From an uncultured Prevotella sp. (GTDB taxonomy: Bacteria > Bacteroidota > Bacteroidia > Bacteroidales > Bacteroidaceae), in assembly GCA_900555035.1 (NCBI GenBank), contig USJX01000011.1:1-56041 (forward strand): 56,041 nt of DNA. The letters are read 5' to 3'. Of the stretch, positions 50,261-56,041 are shown in pieces. The notes beneath the pieces were generated by a model. It was not told the origin of the DNA. It ran no database searches and worked only from the letters and a program-made list of their open reading frames with translations. The position numbers were made by a program, and so were the translations under genes. Position 1 is the first letter of the stretch, and the number at the start of each line of letters is the position of its first letter.

Positions 50261-51499
50261 TTACTTACCCGCTTGAATTCTGTAATACTGCAATTTCTCG
50301 TCCGGATTAAAGTCGGAAGGTACAAAGACTACATTCTTGGCACCATTCTGCAACTGCTGCAACTTAGCTGTGCCACTATCCGTGAAGAAATCACCAAAAA
50401 CCTCAAAGGTAACCTTTCCGTTCTCAAACGATGCAGTAGCCGATAATGTTTCTGGATTGTATGACCATGAGATACTCTTACCATATTGTTCTACTATCTT
50501 GCAATATGGGTCTTCTACACGCAAGACAACATTTCCAAATTTCACAGGAAAAACGTAAGACCCCACCTCTATACATTTAATCTTTCCATCAGGACTTCCG
50601 ATGGCAGTAAACATAGTAGCTCCAGTGCTGCTATCAAAAGCATAATATTTATCACCATCTGGTGCCTGCATGTCATAACAATTGTTGTAAACATCCTGCA
50701 AAGACTTAGGGAGCGTGTTTAAATCAGCACCAAGTTGCACAGGTCCAATACCAGTAATTGTAAAAGAAGGCCTATAATCCAAAATCTGATTATCATCAAG
50801 AATTAACACCTTGTCTATGCTATCCAACTCCAAACAAAAATTCATCATCATTTTGTATTTATCCTCGGAATTACAGGCTTTCAGCATCCCCTCCATATCG
50901 AGCATAACGTGGTCCATCATAATTGTCATTTCATACGAGCCAGGAGTTTGCTGCTCTTTCAAGTTTCCACTATTTATCGCTTTTCCCTGTTTATCAACCA
51001 CTACATAATGCAAGATATTTTGTGGCAACTTTTGCACTTCCTCTGGATTTGCTTCAAATACAAATGCAATATCATGCGACTGAAGATAGGAATATTTTTT
51101 TACTCCAAGCTGAATCTTTGCCAGCTTCACGTTACTAGATGTCTTATTCTCCCAGGCTACGTCCTTCATAGACAGAAGCCTAGCAGAATCTGCAGCCAGA
51201 TCTTCCAGCAAATCATCTGTACAATGCTGGTATCTCTCTTCCATCTTCGTTATTAAGTTGTGAATCTTTTCTATATCTTCCTTGGTCATCTTTCCCGACA
51301 ACTGGGTATTGTCATTCTGGATATCTACACAAATATCTCTAGCCGTAGCCAATCTTACAGCTTGTCCCATAGGAATTTTTCCCAGGATTCCATCACAAGA
51401 AAAGTCGTAACCATCCAATACGGCACTTCCACTACTACCACACGATGCCAATAGAATCGCCATGACTCCAAGGCATAAATTAAAAAGAATCTTTTTCAT
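50261..51499 (-). CDS. Secreted lipoprotein, unknown
   Basis: The 412-residue protein has a lipoprotein signal peptide ending in LLASC (Cys20). The mature part is mixed, with a helical first half (SGKMTKEDIEKIHNLITKME) and beta-rich second half (GATMFTAIGSPDGKIKCIEV; VVLRVEDPYCKIVEQYG). No family is recognised. It lies 84 bp downstream of the C10 protease gene on the same strand and may belong to that secretion-related set. Confidence 0.78.
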   Translation of the reverse strand: MKKILFNLCLGVMAILLASCGSSGSAVLDGYDFSCDGILGKIPMGQAVRLATARDICVDIQNDNTQLSGKMTKEDIEKIHNLITKMEERYQHCTDDLLEDLAADSARLLSMKDVAWENKTSSNVKLAKIQLGVKKYSYLQSHDIAFVFEANPEEVQKLPQNILHYVVVDKQGKAINSGNLKEQQTPGSYEMTIMMDHVMLDMEGMLKACNSEDKYKMMMNFCLELDSIDKVLILDDNQILDYRPSFTITGIGPVQLGADLNTLPKSLQDVYNNCYDMQAPDGDKYYAFDSSTGATMFTAIGSPDGKIKCIEVGSYVFPVKFGNVVLRVEDPYCKIVEQYGKSISWSYNPETLSATASFENGKVTFEVFGDFFTDSGTAKLQQLQNGAKNVVFVPSDFNPDEKLQYYRIQAGK

Positions 51500-51582
51500 T
51501 GTCTAATGTTTAGTTTAAGCTATTATTTAAGATTTTTCAGCAGGCAAGAACCATTCTTGCCTGCCGATTAAATGTTTTGTTT

Positions 51583-54462
51583 TTACTTTCTGAACTTCAG
51601 CGACTTCGCAGAAGACTTCAAGATATAATGTCCAGCAGCTAACTGAGATTGCAAATCGGTAAATAAATGTCCCGAAGCAACCACCGTCTTTACCAAGACA
51701 CCCTTTACATCATACACCTTCACCGTCTCACCATCATTGAACATTTTATCAGATAATGATACCGACGAGATGCCATTAGAACCATCCCTGCCAATATCAA
51801 TACGAGCCAATTTACTCATTCCATCAATCACACAGCTTTTCTTGTCACCAACTCTAGTAGAACTAAAAAGCCACACCGAATATCCAGTCTGTTCCTTCAA
51901 TGCCGTTTCCAAATTCACATGAAACGATTTGTAAGGTTTAACTTCAGGAACTGTACAAGCAAAGTCTTCCACCCTGATTTCATCATTTTCCTTGTCATAA
52001 ATGATGGCATTAAGATAAATATTTGAAACCACTTCTTCGGTTAAATTTATCAGGGTCAAGTCCAAACTTCCCTTTCCATTCTCTTTGGTTACATTGGCTG
52101 AGTCAAGCTGGAATACCATGTATCCGGTTGGACTTGGAGGAATTAAGTAATACATGAATTTATCAGGGTCTTTATATTGCACAAGTCCACCCCGTTTGCC
52201 TGCCGCAGTTTCATACACACATCTGAATCTATAATTACCAGACAAAGAATAAGTGTAGAAGTTCAAAGGAATGTATTTTTCAGGAACCCATTCCGTATCT
52301 ATGGCAATAGGCATTTCTTCACCAGTATCAATATTTACCATGTAAACTTTCACGGTTACCGGCCCTTCCACTTTGTTGGCATAACTATAAGACGGTTTTA
52401 CCGATGTCAGTCTGTAATCTCCACTTGTACCCACGACAGCGTATCCTCGTTCTTCAGCATAGCGATTTTCATCCACATCATATTTCATGAAATAAACCTT
52501 TGCCCAATCACTTCCATCCATAACAGGATAAGAAGGGCGCTCCAATACGTCAATATAGTATTCTCCTTCCATCTTGACAGCAGTCTCATCCTTAGGCAAT
52601 TCTATCTTGTAACGACCAGCAGGCATGGAGAATCCATTTTTTTCATTCTTAGGAACGAATCTAAACACTGGACTGGAAGTATAATTATCATAAAGATGGT
52701 TGAATTTGAAAGAAGTCTCTCCGCCATTCTGGTTTCCATAAACCACTCCCGTCTCCATATTACGGAAATTCAGACTGGATTTTCCTTCAAATCCCTGTCC
52801 CTTAATCGACAAATAGAATGCAGTACCAGCATAGATTTCACTGGCAGGCTTTATATCTTGGATAACCAAATCTTTGACACATTTTTCATCCCCGAAGCCA
52901 TAACGGTAAACCTCTGTACCACGATCTTTGACGGCAATGGAAGGAACCAAGGCATCAGGAAGCGGGCAAAGCACATACCCGTCACCCGATTTTCGGGCGC
53001 AAAGCACACGATAATCATAGTCGCCATCAACCAAGTCGCCAGTATAAATCTTCGTACAATTACGCAAGCTGAAGTTCCCCACATAAGGCCATCCCCTAAG
53101 ATCAACAGAATAAGAATTCAGGAACTTCGCTACATCTCCATCCTGCATCAAGACCATAGAAAACGTATATGATCCCGAATCATAAGAATTGGAATACAAG
53201 AAGTTATAATCGCCAAAAGGCTGCGAAGCTATGAACAACTGCTCTTCGTAAGGAGTAGAACTAGGCTGAATGCCTACTATCATTTCGTGATGACAATTGT
53301 ATCCCTGCTCATCGTGCAAGAACTCCATAGAAGCAGGTCGCAACATGGCAATATCATAATAACCGTCATCCAAACCGCTCCATCCCCAATTGCAATGCAC
53401 ATAACTATCGGCATCAATACCATCTATTACAAAGCAATGGGCCTTTTCAGGAAAACTATAGACTCCACTATCGCCCTTACGATTGTTGGCAGAATAAATG
53501 ATAGGCCGACCGGCTGCCAACTCATCTTGTATCACCTTCATCCATTTAGTTGTAGGCTGATAGAATTTTTTGTCAGAGCCCCATACCATGATACTACCCG
53601 GCACATAGAAATCTCGCTGCAAATAAGTGCAGTCAAAACCATAATATTTATTCAGAGCAACAAAAGGGGCACTGGCTGAAGTTTCACCATAGCCATAGTT
53701 AGCCTTGCTGGCCACACCACATTCTACCATCAACTTACCTACAGCATCAGCCTGAGTCTGCGAATATTTGCCCTCTTCATAATTATCAAGCATATTGTTC
53801 CAATCGTAAGATGTAGTGGCATAATTGATGTCATATTCCATCTCAGCCTCCTGATGCGCATAATACAACTGTCCGGTTCCTTTATGGTCAGAACGGTAAT
53901 AGTTAAGCACTTGCGCCAAAGCCACCGGTACACAACCCGCCAAAGTGGTCTGCTTACCATTAGATGGACACTTGCTATTAAAAGGCGCACCCTGTCCCCA
54001 TTGGGTTTTGATAAGCGGAGCCACAGGAACGGCTGTTGGTGCGGTGTAAGAAGGATCCTGTTTCAAGATTTCCTTCGTATTGGTCATGGCAGCAGCATAA
54101 GAAGCCAACCACTCCTTCATAGGCTCAGGCATAGTAGCAACATCCACCTTTCCCTTTTCAGAATATCCGGCTACAGCCGTATTTCCATTACCAGTACACA
54201 CCACGGCAAAACCGCCGTCATCTGCATTGAAAGCATAAACATCTCCACCTTTCACGGCAGCACCAGCTGTTCCGTCGGCAGATCGAGTGGCAGCACTTTT
54301 TCCTGTCACCACTTTCACAGTAGATAAATTGGATAATGTCACACCCTTTTTCTGCTGCAGGAATTTGACAGCAGCCAACTTTGCCTCATCCTCCGTCTGA
54401 GCAACCAGAGGGATAGAAGTCAGGAAAAGTGACAATAAAAACATAAGTCTAGTTTTCTTCAT
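51583..54462 (-). CDS. Secreted C10-family cysteine protease (streptopain-like) with type IX-like tail
   Basis: The protein is 959 residues from ATG 54462. A signal peptide (LMFLLSLFLTSIPLVAQ) is followed by a Spi-type propeptide (AKLAAVKFLQQKKGV). The peptidase core has the nucleophile region TTLAGCVPVALAQVLNYY and the catalytic His in EKAHCFVIDGID, with WGWSGLDDGYYDI after it, as in SpeB and Prevotella interpain. Long beta-rich domains follow. The C-terminal ~75 residues (from VSLSDKMFNDGETVKVYDVK to SAKSLKFRK) match the type IX secretion sorting pattern, so the protease is probably exported to the cell surface. Confidence 0.88.
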   Translation of the reverse strand: MKKTRLMFLLSLFLTSIPLVAQTEDEAKLAAVKFLQQKKGVTLSNLSTVKVVTGKSAATRSADGTAGAAVKGGDVYAFNADDGGFAVVCTGNGNTAVAGYSEKGKVDVATMPEPMKEWLASYAAAMTNTKEILKQDPSYTAPTAVPVAPLIKTQWGQGAPFNSKCPSNGKQTTLAGCVPVALAQVLNYYRSDHKGTGQLYYAHQEAEMEYDINYATTSYDWNNMLDNYEEGKYSQTQADAVGKLMVECGVASKANYGYGETSASAPFVALNKYYGFDCTYLQRDFYVPGSIMVWGSDKKFYQPTTKWMKVIQDELAAGRPIIYSANNRKGDSGVYSFPEKAHCFVIDGIDADSYVHCNWGWSGLDDGYYDIAMLRPASMEFLHDEQGYNCHHEMIVGIQPSSTPYEEQLFIASQPFGDYNFLYSNSYDSGSYTFSMVLMQDGDVAKFLNSYSVDLRGWPYVGNFSLRNCTKIYTGDLVDGDYDYRVLCARKSGDGYVLCPLPDALVPSIAVKDRGTEVYRYGFGDEKCVKDLVIQDIKPASEIYAGTAFYLSIKGQGFEGKSSLNFRNMETGVVYGNQNGGETSFKFNHLYDNYTSSPVFRFVPKNEKNGFSMPAGRYKIELPKDETAVKMEGEYYIDVLERPSYPVMDGSDWAKVYFMKYDVDENRYAEERGYAVVGTSGDYRLTSVKPSYSYANKVEGPVTVKVYMVNIDTGEEMPIAIDTEWVPEKYIPLNFYTYSLSGNYRFRCVYETAAGKRGGLVQYKDPDKFMYYLIPPSPTGYMVFQLDSANVTKENGKGSLDLTLINLTEEVVSNIYLNAIIYDKENDEIRVEDFACTVPEVKPYKSFHVNLETALKEQTGYSVWLFSSTRVGDKKSCVIDGMSKLARIDIGRDGSNGISSVSLSDKMFNDGETVKVYDVKGVLVKTVVASGHLFTDLQSQLAAGHYILKSSAKSLKFRK

Positions 54463-54577
54463 AATTTTCTTTGTTTGGTTATTACTCAAGATAAAAATAC
54501 ATTTTCACATAAAACCATAAATCCATCTGCTGCATTTTTCCAGGAAATGCAACAAATGGATTATAAGTGTTGGGTTA

Positions 54578-55465
54578 TTATTTTGTGATAGAAATATCGT
54601 AGAAACGGGCTTTTGTATCAGCCCATGGATAGATGCCACTTGCAGTTGAAACATAGCCACTCAGAGCTGTAGCATTTTCACGTACGCTAAAAACCTTAAC
54701 TACGAAAGTCTTGGTTTCACCAGCTTTCAAGGTTACTTTCTGGCTTGCACGGAACTCTCCACCCTCAATAGCAATATCTGCATTATACTCCTCATTTGTA
54801 TTATCCTTTACCTGATCATGGCCACCAAAATTCTGCAAGAAATTAGGAATATCCTTTGAAGAAGTGTTCTTTACCTGATAAGTAAGATAAACTCTATTTA
54901 CCATACCATCCAAGCCGCCATCTTCCTGCACCATTTTGCAGCTAACAACCTTATACTCAAGAATCTGGTCATTAGTATCAAATCCATTCTTCAAGATTCT
55001 GTTATCAACAACCTTGATATTGTTCACCTCAGCACGACCATCAAAGCTAACAGTCTGGCAACGGCCATTGAATATAAGATTGAATTTCTTGGAAGAGTTG
55101 GTAAGGTCATAGTTTTCTACCAAGAAAGAACCAGATACCGAAGCACCTTTAGCCAGGTTGGTCTCTACACTCGTCTTCCAATCACCTCCCTGCAAGGATA
55201 CTGAAGAATAGTACTCTGAGCCCAAGTCATCTTTGCATCTGTCAGAGCCTCCACCATTCAACATAACGCCCTGCAGGTCCTTTCCGCTGATGTTCTTCAA
55301 GTTGAAATCAACTTTCAGGTTAGCACCAACACGCTCGCACTTAGTAACCTGCATACTGAAATAATCGGTAAACTTAGGCTCCTTGTTCTCGTCGTCCTTG
55401 TCTTCACACGCGGTAAATGCCAACACAGCCAGCATCACCATCAATAAAAACTTCAATTTGTTCAT
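54578..55465 (-). CDS. Lipoprotein with two tandem homologous domains
   Basis: The 295-residue protein has a lipoprotein signal peptide ending in FTAC (Cys20). The mature part has two similar ~110-residue domains: (1) NISGKDLQGVMLNGGG...KDDLGSEYYSSVSLQGG...NLAKGASV; (2) NTSSKDIPNFLQNFGG...KDNTNEEYNADIAIEGG...TLKAGETK. The repeated NxSxKD, GG, KD and EYN/Y sites mark an internal duplication. An Ig-like, FxLYD/DUF4352-type fold is likely. It precedes the C10 protease and could be a surface partner. Confidence 0.78.
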   Translation of the reverse strand: MNKLKFLLMVMLAVLAFTACEDKDDENKEPKFTDYFSMQVTKCERVGANLKVDFNLKNISGKDLQGVMLNGGGSDRCKDDLGSEYYSSVSLQGGDWKTSVETNLAKGASVSGSFLVENYDLTNSSKKFNLIFNGRCQTVSFDGRAEVNNIKVVDNRILKNGFDTNDQILEYKVVSCKMVQEDGGLDGMVNRVYLTYQVKNTSSKDIPNFLQNFGGHDQVKDNTNEEYNADIAIEGGEFRASQKVTLKAGETKTFVVKVFSVRENATALSGYVSTASGIYPWADTKARFYDISITK

Positions 55466-55517
55466 TTTATAAATTATTATTTAGTTAAAAATTAATGAAA
55501 ACGAAGATTTAGGACAC

Positions 55518-55960
55518 AAAAAAGCGTGAACTAGTCTGTCACTCGTTCCGCGCTTCGAGGCCTTCGCATTGCCCAGTGTTGTAGAACGAGCAACGTCGAA
55601 GCCCACGCCGATATGGATATACTATTCCCCTACGAACGCAGTTACCACATTGTATATGGATACAATACGGCCTACGAACCATGGGGGATATGAATAAACA
55701 TACCCCGGAGCATCTACCGTTGCTAAGTTCATGACAACACTAAGAAGTTTGCGAAGTTTCGAAGTGCCAAGAACAAAGCGTTAAGTAAACGCTTTCTCAA
55801 ATGTCTCGATTCTATTTACCCACCCATTGCTTTCTCTGCGTCACACCTTATTATATAATAACAGGTGGTCAACATCATCGGCGTAGGGCTTGAACCTCTA
55901 AAAACTCGATGCCTAAGCTATTCGAATTCCAGCAATCAAACTGACCAGAAGTCGTAGAAT
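55518..55960 (-). ncRNA. Highly structured RNA with own promoter and terminator, class unknown
   Basis: The minus-strand transcript is about 440 nt, bounded by a -7 box TATATTTG (55974-55967) and a terminal hairpin followed by TTTTTT (55524-55553, U-tract 55518-55523). No protein-coding frame is plausible. Strong local hairpins include AAAGCGTT-tactt-AACGCTTT, GGGGTATG-tttatt-CATATCCCC, ATTGTAT-cc-ATACAAT, a CACCT...AGGTG arm and a GGCTTCG/CGAAGGCC-type stem. TTCGTAGG followed by a TATCCATAT stretch is repeated. It does not match tmRNA, RNase P RNA or SRP RNA. The Bacteroidales-1 RNA family (own Bacteroidota promoter, terminator) is a candidate from memory; its usual neighbour is the L20 gene, outside the window if present. 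The RNA could alternatively be a leader of the lipoprotein gene 53 bp downstream. Confidence 0.7.
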
Positions 55961-56041
55961 CGTTTGCAAATATATAAAGAAATTCTTAAGTAAGTGATCT
56001 AAATTATTTATATATATCAGTACTAATATGGTTCATTTTCC

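Noticed and set aside
55518..55960. Structured RNA considered as tmRNA, RNase P RNA or SRP RNA
   Set aside because: No tag-peptide frame or tRNA-like CCA end, no GAGGAAAGTCC/ACAGAA-type RNase P core, and no SRP tetraloop helix could be found on either strand.

Overview
Organism. The window looks like chromosome of a Bacteroidales bacterium close to Prevotella/Segatella copri. Many genes are preceded by the Bacteroidota -7 promoter box TAnnTTTG. Several families are typical of this phylum: a C10 protease with a type IX-like sorting tail, a TonB-dependent receptor, DUF4248, HU-like proteins and DUF6808-like phage proteins. The taxon is inferred from gene content only. Layout 1: about 0.1-22.4 kb is a phage-like element read mostly on the minus strand. 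From its control end (right) to its lysis end (left) it has divergent cro/repressor-like regulators with paired operators, a LuxR-type regulator, a tiny Cys-rich protein, a DNA-binding protein, a 1332-residue primase-helicase, an iteron-rich putative origin, an S49 prohead protease, a scaffold-fused major capsid protein, a gene split by a -1 slippery site, terminase subunits, a portal, three head-completion-type proteins, and holin, endolysin and a spanin-like protein. No integrase, tape measure, tail tube, baseplate or fibre gene is visible, so the element resembles a capsid-forming satellite or a tail-deleted prophage. Layout 2: 22.7-29.7 kb is an AT-rich defence island. It holds a truncated AAA-ATPase/nuclease gene, a Sau3AI-like restriction enzyme, a C5 methyltransferase with an extra C-terminal domain, and three tightly packed genes of unknown function, ended by a strong terminator. 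Layout 3: 29.8-35.1 kb is a second mobile-type replication module: OB-fold protein, VirE/DUF3987-like protein, small CHC2-Toprim primase, DUF4248, a small lipoprotein-like peptide and an HU-like protein, with a second repeat-rich, AT-rich origin candidate. Layout 4: 35.1-56.0 kb is mainly core chromosome: SLC13-type transporter, radical SAM protein, inositol-phosphate synthase, low-molecular-weight tyrosine phosphatase, TonB-dependent receptor, DUF4160/DUF2442 pair, mnmA, an AspT-like transporter with a ThrE-like exporter and LysR regulator, and a secreted set (lipoprotein, C10 protease, two-domain lipoprotein). The right end carries an unassigned, highly structured RNA of about 440 nt with its own promoter and terminator. 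The most noteworthy points are the slippery-site fusion at 10.37 kb, the tail-less capsid element, the two iteron-type origins beside primases, the GATC-clustered promoter of the restriction operon with its three unknown genes, and the structured RNA.
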